Source: Nakamurella multipartita DSM 44233 (GTDB lineage Bacteria > Actinomycetota > Actinomycetes > Mycobacteriales > Nakamurellaceae). From it: a stretch of DNA of 64,000 nt. Each line of letters opens with the position of its first letter. The stretch's first letter is position 1. The position numbers were made by a program, and so were the translations under genes. The stretch spans positions 5,518,001 to 5,582,000 of the forward strand of contig NC_013235.1 of assembly GCF_000024365.1 (NCBI RefSeq), read 5' to 3'. Of this stretch, positions 51,846 to 59,146 are shown piece after piece. A model generated the notes under the pieces. The model did not search any database, was not told where the DNA came from, and saw nothing but the letters and a program-made list of their open reading frames with translations.

Positions 51846-51944
51846 ATGGGCCCGATGCTGACCAGCCGGCGCGCCGTCGATCTCGTTCGAGTCGGCAGTG
51901 CCCTCTGTTGTCACGCCGACGGGCGCCGTAGCCCCGGCTGCTGA
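51846..51944 (+). CDS. Cysteine leader peptide of the sulfurtransferase operon
   Basis: A 32-residue frame reading MGPMLTSRRAVDLVRVGSAL, then CC, HADGRRSPGC. The RRxVDLxRVxSALC core is typical of actinobacterial leader peptides before sulfur genes, and the Cys-Cys pair with a final Cys can sense cysteinyl-tRNA supply. In mycobacteria leaderless polycysteine frames ahead of cysA2/sseC act as cysteine-responsive attenuators (published finding, cited from memory). It starts at ATG 51846, or 51855 in the same frame, without a ribosome site, fitting a leaderless transcript. It lies 155 bp upstream of the sulfurtransferase gene. Confidence 0.7.
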   Translation: MGPMLTSRRAVDLVRVGSALCCHADGRRSPGC

Positions 51945-52098
51945 TCCATCGACGGATCCGTCGCCGCTGCGCCCACTCCCCGATCTGACACGTGTCGGAA
52001 ATTGCCCGCCGTCCGCAGATCGTCCCAGGCCGCACGCCTGGTCCCTGCCGCCCTGGCATGTCCCACTCACCGCACCACCTGCAAGGAGCAGCCACACA

Positions 52099-52926
52099 AT
52101 GAGCCGCGAGGACTCCCTGGTCACGACCGACTGGGCCGAGCAGAACCTGTCCACCCCGGGCATCGTCTTCGTCGAGGTCGACGAGGACACCACCGCCTAC
52201 GACGCCGGGCACATCCCCGGCGCCGTCCGGATCAACTGGAAGACCGAGCTGCAGGACCCGGCCCGCCGCGACTTCGTCGATCGGGCGGGCTTCGAGAAGC
52301 TGCTGTCGGCCAAGGGCATTTCCAACGACGACACCGTCGTGCTCTACGGCGGCAACAACAACTGGTTCGCCGCCTACGCCTACTGGTACTTCAAGCTCTA
52401 CGGGCACCAGGACGTCAAGCTGATCGACGGTGGCCGCAAGAAGTGGGAGCTCGACGGCCGGGTGCTCAGCCGTGAGGTCCCGGACCGGGTGGAGACCACC
52501 TACACCGCTCAGGACCAGGACTTCTCGATCCGCGCCCTGCGCGACGAGGTCGTCGCCGCGATCGGCACCCAGAACCTGGTCGACGTGCGCTCCCCCGACG
52601 AGTTCTCCGGCAAGCTGTTCGCCCCGGCGCACCTGCCCCAGGAGGCCGCGCAGCGCGCCGGCCACATCCCCACCGCGCTGAACGTCCCGTGGTCCAAGGC
52701 CGCGAACGAGGACGGCACCTTCAAGTCCGACGCCGAGCTGGCCGAGCTGTACGGCAACCTCGACGACGAGAAGGACACCATCGCCTACTGCCGCATCGGC
52801 GAGCGCTCCAGCCACACCTGGTTCGTGCTCACCGAGATCCTCGGCAAGAAGAACGTCAAGAACTACGACGGTTCCTGGACCGAGTACGGCTCGCTGGTCG
52901 GCGTGCCCGTCGAGCTCGGCGCCTGA
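52099..52926 (+). CDS. Thiosulfate sulfurtransferase (CysA/SseA-like)
   Basis: A 275-residue protein with two rhodanese domains (about 1-125 inactive, 140-270 catalytic). The active-site loop is CRIGERS with Cys231. NNNWFAAYAYWYFKLYGH is a well-conserved segment of the actinobacterial CysA family (first part NNNWFAAYAYWY). It moves sulfane sulfur from thiosulfate to acceptors, probably for cysteine or cofactor synthesis. ATG 52099 follows AAGGAG. The operon continues with DUF1416 30 bp later and is led by the cysteine leader peptide. Confidence 0.93.
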   Translation: MSREDSLVTTDWAEQNLSTPGIVFVEVDEDTTAYDAGHIPGAVRINWKTELQDPARRDFVDRAGFEKLLSAKGISNDDTVVLYGGNNNWFAAYAYWYFKLYGHQDVKLIDGGRKKWELDGRVLSREVPDRVETTYTAQDQDFSIRALRDEVVAAIGTQNLVDVRSPDEFSGKLFAPAHLPQEAAQRAGHIPTALNVPWSKAANEDGTFKSDAELAELYGNLDDEKDTIAYCRIGERSSHTWFVLTEILGKKNVKNYDGSWTEYGSLVGVPVELGA

Positions 52927-52956
52927 CCCCGCCCGATCCCCGAGAGGACACCAGTC

Positions 52957-53256
52957 ATGTCGTGTGCTGCCCCCGATCAGACCGCCGGAATTCCGGTCGG
53001 CGTCGACGTCTCCAGCCAGGCCGTCGTGCAGGGCAAGGTCTGCAAGAACAACGAGCCGGTCGGTGGGGCCTTCGTCCGCCTGCTCGACGGCTCCGGTGAG
53101 TTCACCGCCGAGGTCGTCACCTCCCCGGCCGGCGACTTCCGGTTCTACGCCGCCCCCGGCTCCTGGACCGTCCGCGCGCTGTCCCGCGTCGGTAACGGCC
53201 AGGCCAGCGGCGACGTGACCCTGGGCCTGAACCAGCTGGACATCACGGTCGCCTGA
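52957..53256 (+). CDS. DUF1416 protein (SseC-like)
   Basis: A 99-residue protein matching DUF1416/SseC, always next to CysA-type sulfurtransferases in actinobacteria. It has a Cys near the start (SCAAPDQ) and QGKVCKNNEPV at about 26-36, with a beta-sandwich-like remainder. Its role in sulfur transfer is unproven. GAGAGGAC precedes the ATG. It is followed by a strong palindrome acting as terminator. Confidence 0.9.
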   Translation: MSCAAPDQTAGIPVGVDVSSQAVVQGKVCKNNEPVGGAFVRLLDGSGEFTAEVVTSPAGDFRFYAAPGSWTVRALSRVGNGQASGDVTLGLNQLDITVA

Positions 53257-53271
53257 CCCTGCCCCTGCTGC

Positions 53272-53336
53272 TTCGCTGATCTTTCCCGCGCCGCCGCCGG
53301 ACATTCGTCCGGTTCGGCGCGGGAAAGATCAGCGAA
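53272..53336. terminator. 22-bp perfect palindrome after DUF1416 (CGCTGATC repeat family)
   Basis: TTCGCTGATCTTTCCCGCGC begins the left arm (53272-53293) and its exact inverse ends at 53336. The 21-base centre holds a smaller CCGGAC-ATTC-GTCCGG hairpin. It is the best copy of the family seen at 16117-16344 and should form a strong stem. Confidence 0.75.
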
Positions 53337-53406
53337 CCCGGGTCGCTCGGCCGGGCGGCGAGTGTGACGTGCTTCGCGGCACACCAGCCGGGCCGGACGC
53401 GCAGGT

Positions 53407-53412
53407 TAGGCT
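53407..53412 (+). promoter_or_regulatory. -10 element giving a leaderless mRNA for the small membrane peptide
   Basis: TAGGCT (TAnnnT) ends 6 bases before GTG 53419, so the transcript probably starts at the GTG. No Shine-Dalgarno sequence is present. Confidence 0.5.
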
Positions 53413-53418
53413 TCGCGA

Positions 53419-53517
53419 GTGGAAATCTTCTTCACCGGACTGCTCGTCGCGGTCGCCCTGTTGATCACGTGGTTCGCCTTCTACGTCGTCTACCGGCTGC
53501 TGCACGAGGAAAAGTGA
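53419..53517 (+). CDS. 32-residue single-pass membrane peptide
   Basis: A GTG frame encoding MEIFFTGLLVAVALLITWFA then FYVVYRLLHEEK. Almost the entire peptide is one transmembrane helix with a basic/acidic tail. Third-position GC is about 90 percent, like true genes. Its stop overlaps the GTG of the nitrobindin-like gene (GTGA), so the two are coupled, and a leaderless promoter precedes it. Function unknown; it may anchor or regulate the downstream product. Confidence 0.7.
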   Translation: MEIFFTGLLVAVALLITWFAFYVVYRLLHEEK

Positions 53518-54356
53518 CCGCTCCCCAGGGCCCCGGCCCGGACCCGCATCACGGCCCCACCGCCGAGGAGATCGCCGGCCTGGTGGGTGCCGAGCGGACC
53601 GCGGGCGAGTACGTGCCCACCCGCAATCCGGTGCTGCCCGATTCGGCTGACGGCCCGGCTGACCACGCGGCCGCCAGCTCCGCGGACGATTCTGCGGACA
53701 GCTTTGCGGATGGGGGCGCCGATACGGCCCGTGGCCCGGTCCCGGGCAGCGGGGACGCGGCCATCCTGGCCGCCCAGGAGCGCGCCGAGGCCACCCGCGG
53801 CCTGGACATCGCCGACGTCCCGCCGCTGCCGATTCCCGCCGACACCGCCAACGTTCGGGCCCGACCGGGCCTGCACCCCGACTGCCAGCCGCTGCTGCCG
53901 CTGGTCGGCGTCTGGCGCGGCGTCGGACGCTTCGGCAACGAACCCGGGCAGAACGAGCCGCAGTTCGGGCAGCAGATCGTCATCTCCCACGACGGACGGC
54001 CGTTCCTGCGCTACGAGTCGATCAGCTGGCTGCTCGAGCCGGACGGCTCGGTGAAGGGCCCCAGCAGCCGCGAGGTCGGTTTCTTCCGGCCGCAGCCCGA
54101 CGGCTCGATCGAGCTGATGGTGGCGCACGCCGAGGGCCGGATCGAGCTGTTCTACGGCCGCCCGCGGTCGACCGCCGCGTGGGGCCTGTCCACCGATGCC
54201 ACGCTGCGCACCCCGACCGCGCCGCCCGTCGTCGGCGCCACCCGGCTGATCGGCATCACCCCCGACGGCAAGCTGGCCTATGTCGAGGAACGGGCTCACA
54301 GCGACGTCGAGCTGGCCCCGCACACCTCGGCCGCGCTCGACCGCATCGCCGGCTGA
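53514..54356 (+). CDS. Nitrobindin-like haem-binding beta-barrel protein (FABP/DUF1794)
   Basis: A 280-residue protein. Residues about 1-115 are a low-complexity acidic arm. The nitrobindin beta-barrel follows, with GVWRGVGRFGNEPG (near 135-148), FLRYESISWLLEPDGS and a C-terminal PHTSAALDRI that contains the His expected to ligate haem. Such proteins bind ferric haem and nitric oxide and can isomerise peroxynitrite; M. tuberculosis Rv2717c is an example, and Rv0813c is the neighbour at this locus. GTG 53514 is chosen because the small frame runs into it. Confidence 0.82.
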   Translation: MTAPQGPGPDPHHGPTAEEIAGLVGAERTAGEYVPTRNPVLPDSADGPADHAAASSADDSADSFADGGADTARGPVPGSGDAAILAAQERAEATRGLDIADVPPLPIPADTANVRARPGLHPDCQPLLPLVGVWRGVGRFGNEPGQNEPQFGQQIVISHDGRPFLRYESISWLLEPDGSVKGPSSREVGFFRPQPDGSIELMVAHAEGRIELFYGRPRSTAAWGLSTDATLRTPTAPPVVGATRLIGITPDGKLAYVEERAHSDVELAPHTSAALDRIAG

Positions 54357-54410
54357 CCGGCCCCGACGCCGCATCCCGACGCTGCGTCCCGACACTGCGT
54401 CCCGACGTCC

Positions 54411-54473
54411 GCGCTGATCCAAAGCTCGATTTGCCGCCCGATTTGCCGGGTTCGGTGGTCCTTGGATCAGCGC
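54411..54473. terminator. Palindrome between nitrobindin-like gene and Asp23-like gene
   Basis: GCGCTGATCCAA (54411-54422) is the inverse of TTGGATCAGCGC (54462-54473). The right arm covers the stop of the minus-strand gene. It is related to the CGCTGATC family. Three short GCRTCCCGAC units lie just before it (54371-54407). Confidence 0.6.
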
Positions 54474-54871
54474 GCCGACGGGCTGGCGTCCGGCTCCCAG
54501 GCGGTGTCCACCACCAGCACCGACACCTGCGCGGTCAGCCCGAACGCGGCGGCCAGAGCCTGCTCGACGGCGGTGCGGACGGCCCCGATGGTGGCCTGCA
54601 CCGGCGGGGTACCGGTAGCCACGATCCGGATGGTCAGCCGCAGCGCGCCGTCCACCCGTTCGATCTCCACGGCGTCCGGATCGGCCCGGGTCTCCGGCGC
54701 CGGTTGCTGACCGGTGAGCTGACGGGCCAGACCGGAGACCGCGTCCCGGATCAGGTACCCGATGGCCGGAACGAGCCGGGTCACCCCCGGGGTGTCGATC
54801 GCGGCCTGGGCGGCGGCGATGGCCACCGCGTCGTCGGTGACGGCCGGATCGGCCGCCGACGGCTCAGTCAC
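54467..54871 (-). CDS. Asp23/Gls24-like protein
   Basis: A 134-residue protein with an Asp23-like fold: TPGVTRLVPAIG near 27-38, a central RLTIRIVATG strand, and QATIGAVRTAVEQALAAAFG near 87-106. These proteins respond to envelope or alkaline stress and bind the AmaP anchor. Its GTG overlaps the stop of the anti-sigma-like gene by 8 bp. It is the last gene of a sigma/anti-sigma/Asp23 run divergent from the main amaP operon. Confidence 0.72.
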   Translation of the reverse strand: MTEPSAADPAVTDDAVAIAAAQAAIDTPGVTRLVPAIGYLIRDAVSGLARQLTGQQPAPETRADPDAVEIERVDGALRLTIRIVATGTPPVQATIGAVRTAVEQALAAAFGLTAQVSVLVVDTAWEPDASPSAR

Positions 54872-55460
54872 CGCCGTCCGCGAGGGTGAACAGGTCGACG
54901 AATTCCACATCCACCCGCACGTCGTCGAAGCCGAACTGCTCGCGCAGCACCCGGTGGGCGGTGGCCCGGACCTGATCGGCCAGGTCGGCCAGGTCGGCCT
55001 GGTAGGCGCCGGCGGCGGTCAGTTCGACGACCAGCGCCGGCTCCCCCTCCGGCCGCAGCTCTCCGGCGGGTTCGCCCGCCCGGACCCGGCACCGGTGCAC
55101 GATCAGGTCGGGCAGCTCGTCCAGGTGATGGCGCAGCGTGGACACGATCGCCAGCTCGGTGACCGAGGCGGACGGGCCGGCAGCCGGCAGGGCGATCTGG
55201 CGGCCCGGCCGCAGCTCGGCGAACACGGTCGCCATCACCCGGGGCAGCAGCGTGTCCGGGGCCGGCACCGGCTCGGCCTCGATCTCCCGCACCGTGGCCA
55301 ACAACCGGTCCTCGTCGATGGCCTGCTGGCAGTACTCGCAGCTGCGGGAATGGGCGCTGATCCGGCCGGCCCGGGCGTCGTCGACGACGGTCAACGGATC
55401 CCGGCCGCAGGGCAGCGCGTCGGGGGCGGGTTCGACCGGGTCGACCTGGTCTACCGCCAT
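54864..55460 (-). CDS. Zinc anti-sigma-like domain fused to Asp23-like domain
   Basis: A 198-residue protein. Its N-terminal part contains HSRSCEYCQQ (HxxxCxxC, near residues 37-44), the pattern of zinc-dependent anti-sigma (ZAS) domains. The C-terminal half (about 90-198) looks Asp23/Gls24-like with ASVTELAIVSTLRHHL and VRATAHRVLREQFGF. No membrane segment is seen. Its start overlaps the ECF sigma gene by 10 bp, strong evidence that it is the matching anti-sigma factor. GGAGGAG precedes the ATG. The fusion is unusual. Confidence 0.75.
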   Translation of the reverse strand: MAVDQVDPVEPAPDALPCGRDPLTVVDDARAGRISAHSRSCEYCQQAIDEDRLLATVREIEAEPVPAPDTLLPRVMATVFAELRPGRQIALPAAGPSASVTELAIVSTLRHHLDELPDLIVHRCRVRAGEPAGELRPEGEPALVVELTAAGAYQADLADLADQVRATAHRVLREQFGFDDVRVDVEFVDLFTLADGGD

Positions 55461-56086
55461 GCGCTCATCTCCTCCGCGAGTCGTTGCCGGGCCCGGAAGA
55501 TCCGGCCGCGGGCGGTGTCCAGGCTCACCTCGGTGATGTCCGCGACCTCTTGGTAGCTGCGTTCGTGGACCTCTCGAAGCAGCCAACATACGCGCAGCTG
55601 ATCGGGCAGCGCGGCCAGCGCCCGGCGCACCGCGGCCAGCAACGCGGCCCGTTGCGCGTGCCGTTCCGGGTCGGCGTCGACCGTGGTCGATACCCAGGAG
55701 CCGGACGCAGCCTCCAGGGTCTCCCGGTCGGCCGGCCGGGGCCGGCGGGACTGGCCGCGAGCCTGGTTGAGCGCCTGATTGGTCACGATGCGGTACATCC
55801 AGGTGGAGAACTTCGCGTCCGCGCGGAACTCCGGCAGCCGCCGCCAGGCGGCGATGAAGGCGTTCTGGGTGACGTCCTCGGCCTCGTCCCGGTCGCCCAG
55901 GATGCGCACCGCCACCCCGAACATCACCTGCTGGTAGCGACGGACCAGCTGCTCGAACGCGCGGGGGTCGCCGTCCTGGGCGCGCAGCACCAGCACCGCG
56001 TCGTCCACGTCCGGTTTGACCGGCCGCCGCGGAGCCGGCGCGGCGGCGCCGTCGATCGCGGCCTCATCGACCTTCATGGGCGGCAT
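55451..56086 (-). CDS. ECF-type RNA polymerase sigma factor
   Basis: A 211-residue extracytoplasmic-function sigma factor. Region 2 includes FEQLVRRYQQVMFGVAVRIL (first 20) with FSTWMYRIVTNQALNQ, and region 4 LPDQLRVCWLLREVHERSYQ with EVADITEVSLDTARGRIF. Start is ATG 56086 or 56077. It is coupled to the zinc anti-sigma-like gene and lies back-to-back with the csbD-Asp23-AmaP operon, which it probably controls. Confidence 0.9.
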   Translation of the reverse strand: MPPMKVDEAAIDGAAAPAPRRPVKPDVDDAVLVLRAQDGDPRAFEQLVRRYQQVMFGVAVRILGDRDEAEDVTQNAFIAAWRRLPEFRADAKFSTWMYRIVTNQALNQARGQSRRPRPADRETLEAASGSWVSTTVDADPERHAQRAALLAAVRRALAALPDQLRVCWLLREVHERSYQEVADITEVSLDTARGRIFRARQRLAEEMSAWR

Positions 56087-56257
56087 GTTTCCAGGTCGGA
56101 CCCTTGTGCTCGACCAGGTGAGCCAGGTCACACTGGTGGAGTCGTGACGATCGGCCGGTGGGCGGTGTCCGAATACCGTCGCGCCATTCAGCGCGGCGAT
56201 GCCTGACAGCCGCTCCGCAACCAGCGGCCGGGCGCTGGCCCAGTACGAGGAGACACC

Positions 56258-56431
56258 ATGAGTGCAGTCGACAAGATCAAGAACAAGGCGCAGGAAGTCG
56301 TCGGCGAGGTCAAGCAGACCGTCGGCCAGGTGACCGGCAACGAGGACCTCGAGGCCCAGGGCCGAGCGGACCAGGCCAAGGCCGACGTCAAGAACGCCGG
56401 CGAGTCCGTCAAGGACGCCTTCAAGAACTGA
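56258..56431 (+). CDS. CsbD family stress protein
   Basis: A 57-residue hydrophilic protein: DKIKNKAQEVVGEVKQTVGQ followed by TGNEDLEAQGRADQAKADVK, typical of CsbD. These proteins are abundant in general stress but of unknown mechanism. CGAGGAG lies upstream of the ATG. It is the first gene of the plus-strand stress operon and lies 171 bp from the ECF sigma start. Confidence 0.88.
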   Translation: MSAVDKIKNKAQEVVGEVKQTVGQVTGNEDLEAQGRADQAKADVKNAGESVKDAFKN

Positions 56432-56472
56432 CCGACCACCCCGTTTCCCATCGAGCACGGAGGAAGAGATCC

Positions 56473-56959
56473 ATGAGCACCCCCGACCAGCACCACCAAG
56501 ACCGACCCCAAGACCGACGCCGGCCAGGCGCTCGCCCCGGCTTCCAGCACCGCGCTGGTCACCAGCCAGGGCAAGACCACGATCGCCGACACCGTCGTGG
56601 AGAAGATCGCCGGCCTGGCCGCGCGTGAGATCAACGGCGTCTACGCCCTCGGCGGCGGCGCGGCCCGCATCATCGGCGCCGTCCGGGACCGGATCCCCGG
56701 CTCCAAGGCCAGCGTCAGCCAGGGCGTGTCCGTCGAGGTGGGCGAGCGTCAGGCGGCCGTCGACCTGTACATCGTCGTCGAGTACGGCGTGGAGATCGGC
56801 GAGCTGACCAAGGCCATCCGGCGCAACGTCATCAACTCCATCGAGCGGATGACCGCCCTGGAGGTGACCGAGGTGAACATCGTCGTCGGCGACGTGCACC
56901 TGGACACCGACGAGGACGACACCGAGGACGACAAGTCGGACCAGACCCGGGTCCAGTGA
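56473..56959 (+). pseudogene. Asp23/Gls24 family gene with an apparent 1-base frameshift near its start
   Basis: A strong GGAGGAAGAG precedes ATG 56473, but this frame soon turns non-conserved. The conserved Asp23 sequence (GKTTIADTVVEKIAGLAARE, then INGVYALGGGAARIIG) lies in the next frame. Removing one C from the CCCCC run at 56480-56484 gives a continuous start MSTPTSTTKTDPKTDAG and a 161-residue protein of normal size. So it is either a real frameshift, a slippage site, or a sequencing error. Otherwise translation would have to start at GTG 56597, losing conserved residues. The Asp23 part itself is intact. Confidence 0.7.
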
Positions 56960-57008
56960 CCCCCACGGGCCCTGGTGCGGGGACGGCCGACCGGGGAACA
57001 CACAGCGG

Positions 57009-57257
57009 ATGAGCGGCCAGGAATCTCCGGAACGTCGAGCCCGACAGCTGCGACGGGCCTGGATCCTGGCCCACCATCCCGATCGTGGCGGCGACCTGGA
57101 CACCTTCCAAGCCGGCCTGGCGGAACTGTCCGGCCGGCCGGTCCCCCCGCCGGCCGCCGCCCGGCCCCGCGTCGTCCGCTCGCGCAATCCGGTTCGCCGG
57201 TTGCGCCGATTCGTCCGCCGGCTGCGGCGGCGGCAGCCGCATCGCACCCTGCTGTGA
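57009..57257 (+). CDS. Short basic protein with J-domain-like HPD motif
   Basis: An 82-residue protein. Residues about 11-42 (RARQLRRAWILAHHPDRGGD then LDTFQAGLAEL) resemble helices II-III of a J-domain including the HPD signature, but the domain is too short to be complete. The C-terminal half is Arg/Pro-rich and probably disordered or nucleic-acid binding. ATG 57009, without a strong ribosome site. It sits between two Asp23 genes in the stress operon. A link to Hsp70 is speculative. Confidence 0.6.
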   Translation: MSGQESPERRARQLRRAWILAHHPDRGGDLDTFQAGLAELSGRPVPPPAAARPRVVRSRNPVRRLRRFVRRLRRRQPHRTLL

Positions 57258-57319
57258 GGCCCGGATCGACCGGGCCGACCGGCTCATGAGCGCGCCGCGC
57301 TCACCGAAGGAGAACTGAC

Positions 57320-57520
57320 ATGGACAAACACTTTGGCGCTCTGCTCGGCCTGATCAGCGGGTTGGTCCTGGGCCTGGCCGCCGCGTTCGGGGGCATCTGG
57401 GCGTTCCTGCTCGTCCTGGTGCTCGGCGCCGTCGGCCTGATCATCGGCCGCGTCGTCGACGGCGACCTGGACCTGACCTACTACCTGGGCGCTCGCCGCG
57501 GCGAACGCAGCCGGCGGTGA
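57320..57520 (+). CDS. DUF2273-like small membrane protein
   Basis: A 66-residue protein with two hydrophobic helices (about 7-27 and 29-46) and a basic C-terminus, resembling DUF2273 proteins that accompany Asp23 and AmaP in Gram-positive bacteria. GAAGGAGAA precedes the ATG. Its stop overlaps the next Asp23 gene by 4 bp. It probably helps fix Asp23 to the membrane. Confidence 0.75.
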   Translation: MDKHFGALLGLISGLVLGLAAAFGGIWAFLLVLVLGAVGLIIGRVVDGDLDLTYYLGARRGERSRR

Positions 57521-57921
57521 GTGCCGCCCTCGCCGTGCGCGAGCCGGGCCCACCGGTTCCGGTCCAACGACCGATCGAGGACCGGGGCACCACCACCCTG
57601 TACGACCGGGTGGTGGAGAAGGTCGCGGCCCGGGCGGCGCTCGAGGTCCGGCACTGCCTCCCGCTGCGGCACAGCATCGTCGGCATTGCGGTCAGCGGGC
57701 GGGACGCGAACGCGGCCGCCACCACCGACGGGTCGATCACCGCGCTGTCGTTGACCGTGGCGATCGCCTACCCGGCGCCGCTGCAAACCGTCACCCGGGA
57801 GATCCGTGAGCACGTCCGGGCCCAGGTCCACCGGCTGTGCGGGCTGCAGGTGGACCATATCGACATCACCGTCGACGAGATCCGCCGGCCGACCGAACCG
57901 ATGAAGGGACGCGTGCAATGA
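57517..57921 (+). CDS. Asp23/Gls24 family protein
   Basis: A 134-residue protein: TTTLYDRVVEKVAARAALEV near 25-44, a central SITALSLTVAIAYP strand and EIREHVRAQVHRLCG near 95-109. It is the third Asp23-like protein of the locus. The GTG start overlaps DUF2273 and its stop overlaps the DUF6286 gene (ATGA), so the genes are translated as a chain. Confidence 0.82.
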   Translation: MSAALAVREPGPPVPVQRPIEDRGTTTLYDRVVEKVAARAALEVRHCLPLRHSIVGIAVSGRDANAAATTDGSITALSLTVAIAYPAPLQTVTREIREHVRAQVHRLCGLQVDHIDITVDEIRRPTEPMKGRVQ

Positions 57922-58466
57922 CCGACCAGATCCGCACCCCCCGGGGTCGGCGCGTGGTCGCCGCCTCGCTCGTCGCGCTCGTGCTGCTGATCCTGGCCGG
58001 CCTGGCCGGGTACCTGGCCGTGCTGATCGCGACCGACCGGCGCCCGCCGGTCGGCGACCTGGACGCGGCGTCCCGCCAGCTGCAGGGCGTCGCCTGGAAC
58101 CAGCCGTGGGTGCTGGCCACCGGCATCGGCCTGGCCGTGGTGGGCCTGGTCCTGCTGCTGATCGCCGTCCTGCCGGCCGGCCGGCGCACGGTCGAGCTCA
58201 GCGACATCGACACCAACCTGGCCGCCTCCCTGAACAAGCGCAGCCTGGCTCGCACCGCCCGGGCGGCCGCGCTCAGCGTGGACGGCGTCACCGACGCCTC
58301 GGCCACCGTCGGTCGATCGACCATCACCGTGCGGGCGGTCACCCCGTTCCGGCAGGTGGCCGGCCTGCCCGCGGCGACCACCGACGCGGTGGACCGCCGG
58401 ATCGGCGCGCTGAACCTGCGCAGCCCCCGCACCGTGCGCACCCGACTGATCACGAAGGACGCCTGA
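57918..58466 (+). CDS. DUF6286 domain membrane protein
   Basis: A 182-residue protein with two transmembrane helices (about 13-36 and 66-88) and a C-terminal soluble domain (AALSVDGVTDASATVGRSTI) related to the family named DUF6286, found next to amaP in actinobacteria. Function unknown; its fold resembles the cytoplasmic part of AmaP. The start at 57918 overlaps the previous stop; the longer frame is not used. Confidence 0.78.
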   Translation: MTDQIRTPRGRRVVAASLVALVLLILAGLAGYLAVLIATDRRPPVGDLDAASRQLQGVAWNQPWVLATGIGLAVVGLVLLLIAVLPAGRRTVELSDIDTNLAASLNKRSLARTARAAALSVDGVTDASATVGRSTITVRAVTPFRQVAGLPAATTDAVDRRIGALNLRSPRTVRTRLITKDA

Positions 58467-59056
58467 TGAACCGCCGAACCACCCGTGGCAACCGCGTCGG
58501 CCTGCTGCTGGTCGGCGCCCTGCTCCTGCTCGCCGGCGTCGGCGTCGCCCTGCTCTCGACCGGAGTGTTCGGCGCCGACCGGGCCGGCCAGCCGGTGTAC
58601 CCGGAGTCGGCCGCCCAATGGGTCAACGCCAACCCCTGGCTCTGGTGGGCAGCTCTGGCCGTGGCCGTCGTGGTCGGGCTGCTGGCCCTGCGCTGGCTGG
58701 TGGTGCAGATCCGGATCGACCGGATCCACCGGCTGAGCCTGGACACCGATCGGGATCCGGATCCGGCCGCCGGCCGGACCGACGCCTCGGCCAAGGCGCT
58801 GACCCGGGCCGTCGAGGACGACATCCTGGGCATCGACGGGGTCCGGGACGCCCGGGCCGACCTGTCCGGGCACGCCGACGCCCCCGAGCTGTGGCTCAAG
58901 GTGACCACCGACAACACCGCCGACACCGCCCACATCCGCCGTCGGATCGTCGACGACGTGGTGCGCGACGCGCGGACCGCGCTGGAACTGCCCGCGCTGC
59001 CGGCGTATCTCACGCTCACCGTCAGCCGTCGCTCGGCCGCGCGGTCGGTGGTCTGA
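58466..59056 (+). CDS. amaP: AmaP-like alkaline-shock membrane anchor
   Basis: A 196-residue protein with two helices (about 10-33 and 58-82) separated by a short loop, and a cytoplasmic domain (ALTRAVEDDILGIDGVRDAR). This is the arrangement of AmaP, which binds Asp23 at the membrane in Staphylococcus. ATG 58466 shares a base with the previous stop. It ends the operon. Confidence 0.8.
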   Translation: MNRRTTRGNRVGLLLVGALLLLAGVGVALLSTGVFGADRAGQPVYPESAAQWVNANPWLWWAALAVAVVVGLLALRWLVVQIRIDRIHRLSLDTDRDPDPAAGRTDASAKALTRAVEDDILGIDGVRDARADLSGHADAPELWLKVTTDNTADTAHIRRRIVDDVVRDARTALELPALPAYLTLTVSRRSAARSVV

Positions 59057-59146
59057 TCGGGCGGTACGCAGGTTGACCTGACCGCCCCGGAGGAGCAGAC
59101 TCGCCGAGTTTGGTGAGGCTTACATCATTGACCACCTGGGAGCAGC

